Shown here one piece after another: positions 26,301-33,739 of a stretch of 64,000 bases of DNA. The first letter of the stretch is position 1, and the number at the start of each line of letters is the position of its first letter. The position numbers and the translations under genes are program-made. The stretch is from assembly GCF_031844705.1 (NCBI RefSeq), contig NZ_CP134609.1, forward strand, positions 6,014,001-6,078,000, written 5' to 3'. Origin of the DNA: Streptomyces sp. ITFR-16. Lineage in GTDB: Bacteria > Actinomycetota > Actinomycetes > Streptomycetales > Streptomycetaceae. The notes under the pieces are model-generated. The model had not been told where the DNA came from. It searched no databases and saw nothing but the letters and a program-made list of their open reading frames with translations.

Positions 26301-27395
26301 GTGCATGTCGTACTCGCCGGTGGGGGGACCGCCGGCCACATCGAGCCCGCGCTTGCCCTCGCGGATGCCCTGCGCAGGCAGGACCCGAGCGTGGGAATCA
26401 CCGCTCTGGGCACGGAGCGCGGACTCGAGACCAGGCTCGTACCCGAGCGGGGGTACGAACTCGCCCTGATCCCGGCCGTCCCGCTGCCGCGTAAACCCAC
26501 CCCCGAACTCATCACCGTCCCGGGCAGGCTGCGCGGCACCATCAAGGCCGCCGAGCAGATCCTGGAGCGCACCAAGGCGGACTGCGTCGTCGGCTTCGGC
26601 GGCTATGTGGCCCTGCCCGGCTATCTCGCCGCCAAGCGCGCCGGAGTGCCCATCGTGGTGCACGAGGCCAACGCCCGGCCGGGCCTGGCCAACAAGATCG
26701 GCTCGCGGTACGCGCACGGGGTCGCCGTCTCCACCCCCGACAGCAAGCTGCGCGGCGCCCGCTACATCGGCATCCCGCTGCGCCGCACCATCGCCACCCT
26801 GGACCGGGCCCGCGTCCGCCCCGAGGCGCGCGCGGCGTTCGGTCTCGACCCCAACCTGCCGACGCTGCTGGTCTCCGGCGGCTCGCAGGGCGCCCGCCAC
26901 CTCAACGAGGTGGTCCAGCGCGTCGCACCGCTGCTCCAGCGCTCCGGCATCCAGATCCTGCATGTGGTCGGCCCCAAGAACGAATTGCCGCGCGTCGACA
27001 ACATGCCCGGGATGCCCCCCTACATCCCGGTACCGTACGTGGACCGGATGGATCTCGCGTACGCCGCGGCCGACATGATGCTCTGCCGCGCGGGCGCGAT
27101 GACCGTCGCCGAACTCTCCGCCGTCGGGCTTCCCGCCGCCTATGTCCCGTTGCCGATCGGCAACGGCGAACAGCGGCTCAACGCCCAGCCGGTGGTCAAC
27201 GCAGGCGGCGGCCTGCTGGTGGACGACGCCGCGCTCACTCCCGAGTGGGTGCAGGGCAACGTCCTCCCGGTGCTGTCCGATCCGCACCGGTTGTATGAAA
27301 TGTCCCGCGCCGCCGCCGAGTTCGGCCGCCGGGACGCCGACGATCTGCTGGTCGGCATGGTGTACGAGGCGATTGCCGCACGTCGTAACGCGTGA
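26301..27395 (+). CDS. murG: Lipid II synthase MurG
   Basis: MurG is a GT-B enzyme that transfers GlcNAc from UDP-GlcNAc to lipid I on the inner face of the membrane. This 364-residue protein has HVVLAGGGTAGHIEPALALA at the N-terminus (lipid I contact), VGFGGYVALPGYLAA, LVSGGSQGARHLNEVV and the donor-binding DMMLCRAGAMTVAELSAVGLPAAYVPLPIGNGEQRLNAQPVV. The GTG start at 26301 lies 6 bp after ftsW. Confidence 0.95.
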   Translation: MHVVLAGGGTAGHIEPALALADALRRQDPSVGITALGTERGLETRLVPERGYELALIPAVPLPRKPTPELITVPGRLRGTIKAAEQILERTKADCVVGFGGYVALPGYLAAKRAGVPIVVHEANARPGLANKIGSRYAHGVAVSTPDSKLRGARYIGIPLRRTIATLDRARVRPEARAAFGLDPNLPTLLVSGGSQGARHLNEVVQRVAPLLQRSGIQILHVVGPKNELPRVDNMPGMPPYIPVPYVDRMDLAYAAADMMLCRAGAMTVAELSAVGLPAAYVPLPIGNGEQRLNAQPVVNAGGGLLVDDAALTPEWVQGNVLPVLSDPHRLYEMSRAAAEFGRRDADDLLVGMVYEAIAARRNA

Positions 27396-27446
27396 GGCGG
27401 ACGGGTCCGGGGGCGGTGGCCCCCGGACCCGGCATAAGGAGCGAGC

Positions 27447-28241
27447 GTGGCCGGACCGACGACCGCCCAGCGCGGCAAGGGGCAGCAGCAGGACACCCCG
27501 GACCGCCCGCCACGCCCAGGCGCCGAGGGCTCCCGGATCTCCCGGCGCGGGCTGCTGATCGTGATCGCCGCCGCGGTGCTGGTGCTCGGCTCGGGCGCCG
27601 TCTGGGCGCTCTACGGGTCCTCCTGGCTCCGCACCGAGCAGGTCAGGATCACCGGTGTCGACGTGCTGTCACCGGCCGAGGTGGAGGCCGCGGCGCAGGT
27701 GCCGATGGGCGCTCCGCTGGTCTCCGTGGACACCGGCGCCGTCGCCGCCCGGTTGCGCCAGAAGTTGCCTCGTATCGACTCGGTGGATGTCGTACGGTCA
27801 TGGCCGCACGGGATCGGACTTAAAGTGACCGAACGGCAGCCGGTCCTGCTGATGAAAAAGGGTGCGAAGTTCATCGAAGTGGACGCCGAGGGCGTGCGCT
27901 TCGCCACGGTGGACAAAGCGCCCCCGCGCGTACCTCTGCTGGAACTGACCCCGGGTCACTCCGCGAGCCTGCGCCGTTTCGACAGCAACCGGCTGGTGCG
28001 GGAAGCGGTCCGGGTCGCCGGCGACCTTCCGGGCGGCATCGCCCGGGAGACCGAGGTCGTGCGGGTCACCTCGTACGATGCGGTCTCCCTGGAACTCACC
28101 CGGGACCGGACGGTGATCTGGGGAAGCGGTGAAGAGGGCGCGGTGAAGGCGAAAGTCCTCACCGCTCTCATGAAAGCCGCTCCCAAAGCGGGACACTTCG
28201 ACGTGAGTGCGCCCACCGCTCCTGCGGTGTCGGGTAGTTGA
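27447..28241 (+). CDS. ftsQ: Division protein FtsQ
   Basis: FtsQ is a bitopic divisome scaffold. This 264-residue protein has a Gln/Arg/Pro-rich cytoplasmic N-terminus, one span (about 34-54, GLLIVIAAAVLVLGSGAVWAL), a POTRA domain beginning LRTEQVRITGVDVLSPAEVEAAA, and a beta domain with SWPHGIGLKVTERQPVLLM. GTG 27447 has AAGGAG at ideal spacing. It lies 51 bp after murG, and a 276-bp promoter region separates it from ftsZ. Confidence 0.93.
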   Translation: MAGPTTAQRGKGQQQDTPDRPPRPGAEGSRISRRGLLIVIAAAVLVLGSGAVWALYGSSWLRTEQVRITGVDVLSPAEVEAAAQVPMGAPLVSVDTGAVAARLRQKLPRIDSVDVVRSWPHGIGLKVTERQPVLLMKKGAKFIEVDAEGVRFATVDKAPPRVPLLELTPGHSASLRRFDSNRLVREAVRVAGDLPGGIARETEVVRVTSYDAVSLELTRDRTVIWGSGEEGAVKAKVLTALMKAAPKAGHFDVSAPTAPAVSGS

Positions 28242-28269
28242 CGCACATTTGGCCTGGCCAGCACCCTGG

Positions 28270-28300
28270 TTGGTCAGCGCTACGGGTGATCACATAGGGT
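28270..28300 (+). promoter_or_regulatory. Candidate distal ftsZ promoter
   Basis: TTGGTC (28270-28275) and TAGGGT (28295-28300) are separated by 19 bp. S. coelicolor ftsZ is known to have several promoters in this gap, and this is one plausible counterpart. The match to consensus is modest. Confidence 0.35.
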
Positions 28301-28331
28301 GAAAAGAAAAACGGGAGGTTCGGCGTGTTCG

Positions 28332-28361
28332 TTGAACGTGCGCCACTTGTCGACTTAGTGT
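28332..28361 (+). promoter_or_regulatory. Candidate ftsZ promoter
   Basis: TTGAAC (28332-28337) and TAGTGT (28356-28361) are 18 bp apart, a good match to the vegetative sigma consensus of Streptomyces. A transcript from here would have a leader of about 150 nt before the ftsZ GTG. Confidence 0.5.
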
Positions 28362-28386
28362 CCTGTTCGGAAGAGTCCATGAAGCA

Positions 28387-28422
28387 GACACACTGGTAAC
28401 CCTAAACTTGAACGTTAGGGTT
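28387..28422 (+). promoter_or_regulatory. GACAC motif and inverted repeat upstream of ftsZ
   Basis: GACAC (28387-28391) matches the short motif reported for WhiA, the sporulation regulator. Right after it, AACCCTAA (28398-28405) and TTAGGGTT (28415-28422) form a perfect 8-bp inverted repeat with a 9-nt spacer. The repeat may be an operator or a leader hairpin. A five-base motif match alone is weak. Confidence 0.4.
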
Positions 28423-28517
28423 TGGGTCGGCGTTCGGACCGTCCCAATCGGCATCCGTCGTCGCGGCGGGACTACCGCCAAGCGACGACACGTAACTCGA
28501 GGCGAGAGGCCTTCGAC

Positions 28518-29732
28518 GTGGCAGCACCGCAGAACTACCTCGCAGTCATCAAGGTCATCGGTGTCGGCGGCGGTGGTGTCAATGCCATCAACCGAATGAT
28601 CGAGGTCGGTCTCAAGGGCGTCGAGTTCATCGCGATCAACACGGATGCGCAAGCCCTGTTGATGAGCGACGCCGACGTCAAGCTCGACGTCGGCCGTGAA
28701 CTCACCCGCGGCCTCGGCGCCGGGGCGAACCCGGCCGTCGGTCGTAAGGCGGCAGAGGACCACCGTGAGGAGATCGAGGAGGTCCTCAAGGGGGCCGACA
28801 TGGTCTTCGTCACCGCAGGCGAAGGCGGTGGCACCGGAACCGGTGGCGCACCCGTCGTCGCCAACATCGCACGCTCGCTCGGCGCCCTGACGATCGGTGT
28901 GGTCACCCGCCCGTTCACCTTCGAGGGCAGGCGCCGCGCGAACCAGGCGGAGGACGGCATCGCCGAGCTCCGCGAAGAGGTCGACACCCTCATCGTCATT
29001 CCCAACGACCGGCTGCTGTCCATCTCGGACCGCCAGGTCAGCGTGCTCGACGCCTTCAAGTCGGCCGACCAGGTCCTGCTCTCGGGTGTCCAGGGCATCA
29101 CCGACCTCATCACCACCCCGGGTCTGATCAACCTCGACTTCGCCGACGTCAAGTCGGTCATGTCCGAGGCCGGATCGGCGCTCATGGGCATCGGCTCGGC
29201 CCGCGGCGACGACCGCGCGGTGGCGGCGGCGGAGATGGCGATCTCCTCGCCGCTCCTGGAGGCGTCCATCGACGGCGCCCGCGGTGTCCTGCTCTCCATC
29301 TCCGGCGGCAGCGACCTCGGTCTCTTCGAGATCAACGAGGCCGCCCAGCTGGTGAGCGAGGCGGCGCACCCCGAGGCGAACATCATCTTCGGTGCGGTCA
29401 TCGACGACGCCCTGGGCGACGAGGTGCGGGTCACCGTGATCGCCGCGGGCTTCGACGGCGGCCAGCCGCCGGCCCGCCGGGAGAACGTCCTGGGCGCCAA
29501 CTCCACCAAGCGCGAGGAGCCGGCCACGCCGGTCCGGGCCGCCGAGCCCGTGCGCCAGTCGAGCGGACTGGGCTCCGTGCCCCCGCGCGAGGAGCCCCCG
29601 GTCCAGGCCGAGCCGGTTCCGGCGGCCGGCGAGAGCCACCTTCCGCCGGTCTCTCCGCCGCACGTCCCGCCGGCCCGTCCCTACCAGGACTCCCAGGCCG
29701 AAGAGCTGGACGTTCCGGATTTCTTGAAGTGA
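28518..29732 (+). CDS. ftsZ: Cell division GTPase FtsZ
   Basis: FtsZ polymerises with GTP into the Z-ring, and in Streptomyces into ladders during sporulation. This 404-residue protein has VIGVGGGGVNAINRM (nucleotide contact), the tubulin signature EGGGTGTGGAPVVA, the T7-loop NLDFADVKSVM and, after an unstructured Pro-rich linker, the C-terminal binding peptide LDVPDFLK used by SepF. GTG 28518 is chosen because the conserved core starts eight codons later; upstream in-frame codons lie within the promoter region. It overlaps the following pgeF-like gene by 4 bp. The upstream gap contains several candidate promoters. Confidence 0.97.
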   Translation: MAAPQNYLAVIKVIGVGGGGVNAINRMIEVGLKGVEFIAINTDAQALLMSDADVKLDVGRELTRGLGAGANPAVGRKAAEDHREEIEEVLKGADMVFVTAGEGGGTGTGGAPVVANIARSLGALTIGVVTRPFTFEGRRRANQAEDGIAELREEVDTLIVIPNDRLLSISDRQVSVLDAFKSADQVLLSGVQGITDLITTPGLINLDFADVKSVMSEAGSALMGIGSARGDDRAVAAAEMAISSPLLEASIDGARGVLLSISGGSDLGLFEINEAAQLVSEAAHPEANIIFGAVIDDALGDEVRVTVIAAGFDGGQPPARRENVLGANSTKREEPATPVRAAEPVRQSSGLGSVPPREEPPVQAEPVPAAGESHLPPVSPPHVPPARPYQDSQAEELDVPDFLK

Positions 29733-30487
29733 TAGGTCCGCACCACACAGTGAGCTCGACGGATTCGCCTTCTTCGGGCGGCGGCGCCCACTTCTCCTTC
29801 ACCGACAGGTGGGGCGGGGTGAGCGCCGCTCCGTATGCGGAGCTCAACCTCGGCGGCGCGGTCGGTGACGACCCCGCCGCCGTTCTCGCCAACCGGGAGC
29901 GTGCCGCGCGCGGCCGCGGACTCGATCCGGCGCGGGTCGTCTGGATGAACCAGGTGCACGGGCGGGACGTCGCCGTGGTCGACGGACCCTGGGGCGACGT
30001 CCCCGGGATTCCCGCCGTCGACGCTGTGGTCACCGCGCGGCGCGGACTCCCGCTCGCCGTGCTCACCGCCGACTGCACCCCCGTACTGCTCGCCGATCCG
30101 GTCGCCGGAGTCGTCGCGGCGGCCCACGCGGGCCGGCCGGGGCTGGTCGCCGGAGTCGTGCCGGCGGCGGTCGAGGCCATGACCGGTCTGGGCGCGGAGC
30201 CCTCGCGGATCACCGCCCACACCGGGCCCGCCGTCTGCGGCCGGTGCTACGAGGTTCCGGCCGCGATGCGGGACGAGGTCGCGGCGGCCGCTCCCGGCTC
30301 ATGGTCCGAGACCAGCTGGGGGACTCCGGCGGTGGACGTCACCGCCGGAGTCCATGCCCAGCTCGAAGCCCTCGGTGTCACCGACCGGCACATGTCGTCC
30401 GTCTGCACCCTGGAATCGGGCGACCACTTCTCGTACCGACGCGACCGCATCACCGGGCGGCTCGCCGGATATGTCTGGTTGGACTGA
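29729..30487 (+). CDS. pgeF: Peptidoglycan editing factor / copper-type oxidase (YlmD, PgeF)
   Basis: This 252-residue member of the YfiH/YlmD/PgeF family has the three-residue metal site in its motifs: WMNQVHGRD (His), LTADCTPVLL (Cys) and AAAHAGRPG (His). E. coli PgeF removes misincorporated amino acids at position 2 of peptidoglycan precursors; other members were described as laccases or purine-nucleoside enzymes. Location inside the precursor cluster supports the editing role here. The start GTG overlaps the ftsZ TGA (GTGA). Confidence 0.88.
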   Translation: MIGPHHTVSSTDSPSSGGGAHFSFTDRWGGVSAAPYAELNLGGAVGDDPAAVLANRERAARGRGLDPARVVWMNQVHGRDVAVVDGPWGDVPGIPAVDAVVTARRGLPLAVLTADCTPVLLADPVAGVVAAAHAGRPGLVAGVVPAAVEAMTGLGAEPSRITAHTGPAVCGRCYEVPAAMRDEVAAAAPGSWSETSWGTPAVDVTAGVHAQLEALGVTDRHMSSVCTLESGDHFSYRRDRITGRLAGYVWLD

Positions 30488-30493
30488 TAGGGC

Positions 30494-31213
30494 ATGACGG
30501 ACCGTAAGGAACAACTCGCCGCAAATCTGGCACAGGTGGAGGAACGCATTGCTTCCGCCTGCGCCACCGCCGGCCGCAAGCGGGAGGAGGTGACCCTCAT
30601 CGTGGTCACCAAGACCTACCCCGCGAGCGATGTGCGGATCCTGCACGGACTCGGTGTCCGTCAGGTCGCCGAGAACCGCGACCAGGATGCCGCCCCCAAA
30701 GCCGCCGCATGTGCGGATCTACCCCTCTCATGGCACTTTGTCGGTCAATTGCAGACGAACAAGGTTCGTTCTGTGGCGAGTTATGCCGATGTCGTGCAGT
30801 CCGTGGACCGTACGAAGCTGGTGACCGCCCTCTCGTCGGCGGCCGTCCGGGCCGGCCGCGAACTCGGCTGTCTCATCCAGGTCGCCCTGGACGCGGAGAG
30901 CGGCGAGCGGGGTGAGCGCGGCGGCGTCGCGCCCGACGGCATCGAGGAGTTGGCCGACGCGGTCGCCTCCGCACCGGGACTGCGGCTGGACGGTCTGATG
31001 ACCGTCGCCCCGCTCGCCGGTCCGTTCGCCGGGCGGCAACGGGCGGCGTTCGACCGGCTGATGGAATTCTCATCCCGGCTGCGCGGGAACCATCCGGCTG
31101 CGAACATGGTCTCTGCAGGGATGAGTGCGGACCTCGAGGACGCCGTTGCGGCCGGAGCGACACATGTGCGCGTCGGTACTGCGGTACTCGGAGTCCGACC
31201 CGGGCTCGGGTAA
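30494..31213 (+). CDS. PLP-binding YggS/PROSC-family protein
   Basis: This 239-residue protein belongs to the YggS family, which binds pyridoxal phosphate on a TIM barrel and buffers cellular PLP. The PLP lysine is in VVTKTYPASDV near residue 37, followed by SWHFVGQLQTNKV, and the phosphate-binding MVSAGMSADLEDAVAAGATHVRVGTAVLG. The usual GENRVQE box reads AENRDQD here. It begins 7 bp after pgeF. Its place between ftsZ and sepF is conserved across many Gram-positive bacteria, though a direct division role has not been shown. Confidence 0.9.
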   Translation: MTDRKEQLAANLAQVEERIASACATAGRKREEVTLIVVTKTYPASDVRILHGLGVRQVAENRDQDAAPKAAACADLPLSWHFVGQLQTNKVRSVASYADVVQSVDRTKLVTALSSAAVRAGRELGCLIQVALDAESGERGERGGVAPDGIEELADAVASAPGLRLDGLMTVAPLAGPFAGRQRAAFDRLMEFSSRLRGNHPAANMVSAGMSADLEDAVAAGATHVRVGTAVLGVRPGLG

Positions 31214-31338
31214 CGTCGCCAAGCAAGTCGGACCACAGCAGAAAATATGGTCATTACCGCCCAGGGCGGGTAGGCCGGAGTGGATCGCGGGCACTTGGTG
31301 ACAGATGCCGATCCACCACAGAGCGGAGGACTCAGAGC

Positions 31339-31956
31339 ATGGCCGGCGCGATGCGCAAGATGGCGGTCTACCTCGGCCTCGTGGAGGACGATGGGTACGA
31401 CGGTCCGGGGTTCGACCCCGACGACGAATTCGAACCCGAGCCGGAGCCCGAGCGCGACCGGCGCCGGCACCAGCCCGCGCATCAGGTGGAGCGGGACCGG
31501 GAGCGGGACGAACCGGTACGAGTGGTACAGCCGCCGGCCCAGCGGGAGCCGGTTCAGATCCCGGCGGAGAGAGAGCGACCCGCCCGGATCGCGCCCGTGG
31601 CATCCATCACACCTGAACGCCCGAACATGGAGAAGAACGCACCGGTGATCATGCCCAAGGTCGTGTCCGAGCGGGAGCCCTACCGGATCACCACGCTGCA
31701 CCCCAGGACGTACAACGAGGCCCGTACCATCGGGGAACACTTCCGTGAGGGCACTCCGGTGATCATGAATCTCACGGAGATGGACGATACGGACGCAAAG
31801 CGACTTGTCGACTTTGCCGCGGGACTCGTCTTCGGTCTCCATGGCAGCATTGAGCGCGTGACGCAGAAGGTGTTCCTGTTGTCGCCTGCTAACGTCGATG
31901 TCACGGCGGAGGACAAGGCCCGCATCGCAGAGGGCGGATTCTTCAACCAGAGCTGA
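31339..31956 (+). CDS. sepF: Z-ring membrane anchor SepF
   Basis: SepF tethers FtsZ to the membrane in bacteria that lack FtsA. This 205-residue protein has the N-terminal amphipathic membrane helix (MRKMAVYLGLVEDD), a long acidic and Arg-rich linker (about 20-100), and the SepF core ITTLHPRTYNEARTIGEHFREGTPVIMNLTEMDD through RLVDFAAGLVFGLHGSIERVTQKVFLLSP. ATG 31339 is at the conserved N-terminus, after a 125-bp gap that may contain a promoter. No ftsA is present, fitting SepF as the main anchor. Confidence 0.94.
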   Translation: MAGAMRKMAVYLGLVEDDGYDGPGFDPDDEFEPEPEPERDRRRHQPAHQVERDRERDEPVRVVQPPAQREPVQIPAERERPARIAPVASITPERPNMEKNAPVIMPKVVSEREPYRITTLHPRTYNEARTIGEHFREGTPVIMNLTEMDDTDAKRLVDFAAGLVFGLHGSIERVTQKVFLLSPANVDVTAEDKARIAEGGFFNQS

Positions 31957-32027
31957 GAACACGACACCGGGAACAACCCGGCCGAGAGGCCGGAGCTACG
32001 AGAGCCAGGGGAGAGGGAAGCGCGAGG

Positions 32028-32312
32028 ATGGGCGTCGCACAAAGTGTTGTCTACATCGCGTTGATGTGTTTCCTCATCGTGCTGATCTTCCGGCTGGTCA
32101 TGGACTACGTCTTCCAGTTCGCACGTTCATGGCAGCCGGGCAAGCCGATGGTGGTCGTACTCGAGGCCACTTACACGGTCACCGATCCACCGCTCAAGCT
32201 CCTGCGGCGGTTCATTCCGCCGCTGCGTCTCGGGGGCGTGGCACTCGACCTGTCCTTCTTCGTTCTGATGATCATCGTTTCCATCTTGATCAGCATCGTG
32301 ACCGGGTTGTGA
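32028..32312 (+). CDS. YggT family membrane protein
   Basis: This 94-residue protein has two spans (about 5-27 and 68-92) separated by a loop with the YggT pattern ARSWQPGKPMVVVLEATYTVTDPPLKLLRRFIPPLRLGG. YggT proteins are encoded between sepF and divIVA across Gram-positive bacteria and are implicated in osmotic stress and possibly membrane organisation of division proteins. The ATG at 32028 is preceded by GAGAGGG and GCGAGG. Confidence 0.9.
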   Translation: MGVAQSVVYIALMCFLIVLIFRLVMDYVFQFARSWQPGKPMVVVLEATYTVTDPPLKLLRRFIPPLRLGGVALDLSFFVLMIIVSILISIVTGL

Positions 32313-32361
32313 GCGATACGGTCTTGCCGACTGCCGACGACTACGTAGAGGTGAAGAAGAG

Positions 32362-33504
32362 ATGCCGCTGACCCCCGAGGACGTGCGGAACAAGCAGTTC
32401 ACGACGGTCCGCCTCCGAGAAGGCTATGACGAGGACGAGGTTGATGCCTTCCTCGACGAGGTCGAGTCCGAGCTGACCCGCCTGCTCCGTGAGAACGAGG
32501 ATCTGCGCGCCAAGCTGGCCGCCGCCACGCGTGCCGCCGCGCAGAACCAGCAGCAGCAGGGTATGCGCAAGCCGGAGCCGCAGGACCGGCCCGGCGCACC
32601 GGTGCCCGCTGCCATATCTGGTCCGCCGGTCCAGCAGCAGCCCCCGCAGATGGGTCCCCCCCAGCTGCCCGGTGGTGCTCCGCAGCTGCCCGCCGGTCCC
32701 AGCGGCCACGGTCCCCAGGGTCCGCACGGTCCCGGTCCGCAGGGCCCGCACGGCCCCGGTCCGATGCAGGGTGGCCCCATGGGCGGCCCGATGGGTGGCC
32801 CCATGGGCGGCCACAACCCGCAGCAGCAGATGCAGCAGATGCAGCAGATGCAGCAGCCGCCGCAGATGCAGCAGCAGGGCCCCGGCGGCGACAGCGCCGC
32901 CCGTGTCCTCTCCCTGGCGCAGCAGACCGCCGACCAGGCGATCGCGGAGGCCCGTTCCGAGGCCAACAAGATCGTCGGTGAGGCGCGCAGCCGTGCCGAG
33001 GGCCTGGAGCGCGACGCGCGTGCCAAGGCGGACGCGCTGGAGCGGGACGCGCAGGAGAAGCACCGCGTGGCGATGGGCTCGCTGGAGTCGGCCCGCGCGA
33101 CGCTTGAGCGCAAGGTCGAGGACCTGCGTGGCTTCGAGCGCGAGTACCGCACCCGTCTGAAGTCCTACCTGGAGAGCCAGCTGCGTCAGCTGGAGACCCA
33201 GGCCGACGACTCGCTGGCTCCGCCGCGGACGCCGGCGGCCGCCTCGCTGCCGCCGTCGCCCTCGCTGGCTCCGGCCGGTGCCGGTGCCATGGGTCACACC
33301 ATGGGCGGCAACCACGGCGGTCACGGCAACCAGCAGATGGGCGGCAACCCGTCCATGGGCGGTGGCCCCTCGTACGGCGGCCAGCAGCAGATGTCGCCCG
33401 CGATGACGCAGCCGATGGCACCGGTGCGGCCGCAGGCGCCGCAGCCGATGCAGCAGGCGCCTTCGCCGATGCGCGGGTTCCTGATCGACGAGGACGACAA
33501 CTGA
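32362..33504 (+). CDS. divIVA: Polar growth determinant DivIVA
   Basis: This 380-residue protein marks hyphal tips and directs polar wall synthesis. It has the N-terminal DivIVA domain (PLTPEDVRNKQFTTVRLREGYDEDEVDAFLDEV) with membrane-binding aromatic and basic residues. A Pro/Gln/Gly/Met-rich spacer of about 110 residues follows (65-175, with GGPM and QQMQQM repeats). Then comes a second coiled coil (about 178-280, RVLSLAQQTADQAIAEARSEA onward) and a Gly/Met/Gln-rich tail ending RGFLIDEDDN. The split coiled coil is typical of Streptomyces DivIVA. A strong terminator follows 36 bp after the stop. Confidence 0.96.
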   Translation: MPLTPEDVRNKQFTTVRLREGYDEDEVDAFLDEVESELTRLLRENEDLRAKLAAATRAAAQNQQQQGMRKPEPQDRPGAPVPAAISGPPVQQQPPQMGPPQLPGGAPQLPAGPSGHGPQGPHGPGPQGPHGPGPMQGGPMGGPMGGPMGGHNPQQQMQQMQQMQQPPQMQQQGPGGDSAARVLSLAQQTADQAIAEARSEANKIVGEARSRAEGLERDARAKADALERDAQEKHRVAMGSLESARATLERKVEDLRGFEREYRTRLKSYLESQLRQLETQADDSLAPPRTPAAASLPPSPSLAPAGAGAMGHTMGGNHGGHGNQQMGGNPSMGGGPSYGGQQQMSPAMTQPMAPVRPQAPQPMQQAPSPMRGFLIDEDDN

Positions 33505-33539
33505 GCGGGTTGCGCGCGATGAGCGCGTAGCCGTCGGCA

Positions 33540-33586
33540 GGCAAAGGGCCGGGCCCCGGGGTTTCCCCGGGGCCCGGCCCTTTGCC
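33540..33586 (+). terminator. 22-bp hairpin terminator after divIVA
   Basis: Bases 33540-33561 pair perfectly with 33565-33586 around a TTT loop. It ends the long plus-strand cluster and could also act on transcripts from the opposite strand. Confidence 0.85.
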
Positions 33587-33626
33587 GTGGGCGGCGCCCG
33601 GGTCCCGCTGCGCGGGGCATGCCCCC

Positions 33627-33670
33627 GGCTCCGCCCCGGACCCCGCGCCCCGAACGCCGGCGAGGCTGGA
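33627..33670. repeat. Dispersed intergenic repeat, copy 1
   Basis: GGCTCCGCCCCGGACCCC followed by ACGCCGG and GGCTGGA. The same arrangement appears at 55378-55424, and I recognise the motif from intergenic regions of many Streptomyces. It lies between two terminator hairpins. Confidence 0.65.
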
Positions 33671-33690
33671 TCCGCACGACCCCGGATACG

Positions 33691-33729
33691 GCAGGGGCCC
33701 GGCCGGAAGGTGTCCGGTCGGGCCCCTGC
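33691..33729 (-). terminator. Terminator of ileS
   Basis: GCAGGGGCCCG (33691-33701) pairs with 33719-33729, and the stem continues inward for six more pairs including one G-U, leaving a five-base loop. It sits 11 bp beyond the ileS stop. Confidence 0.8.
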
Positions 33730-33739
33730 GTGCTGCGGG

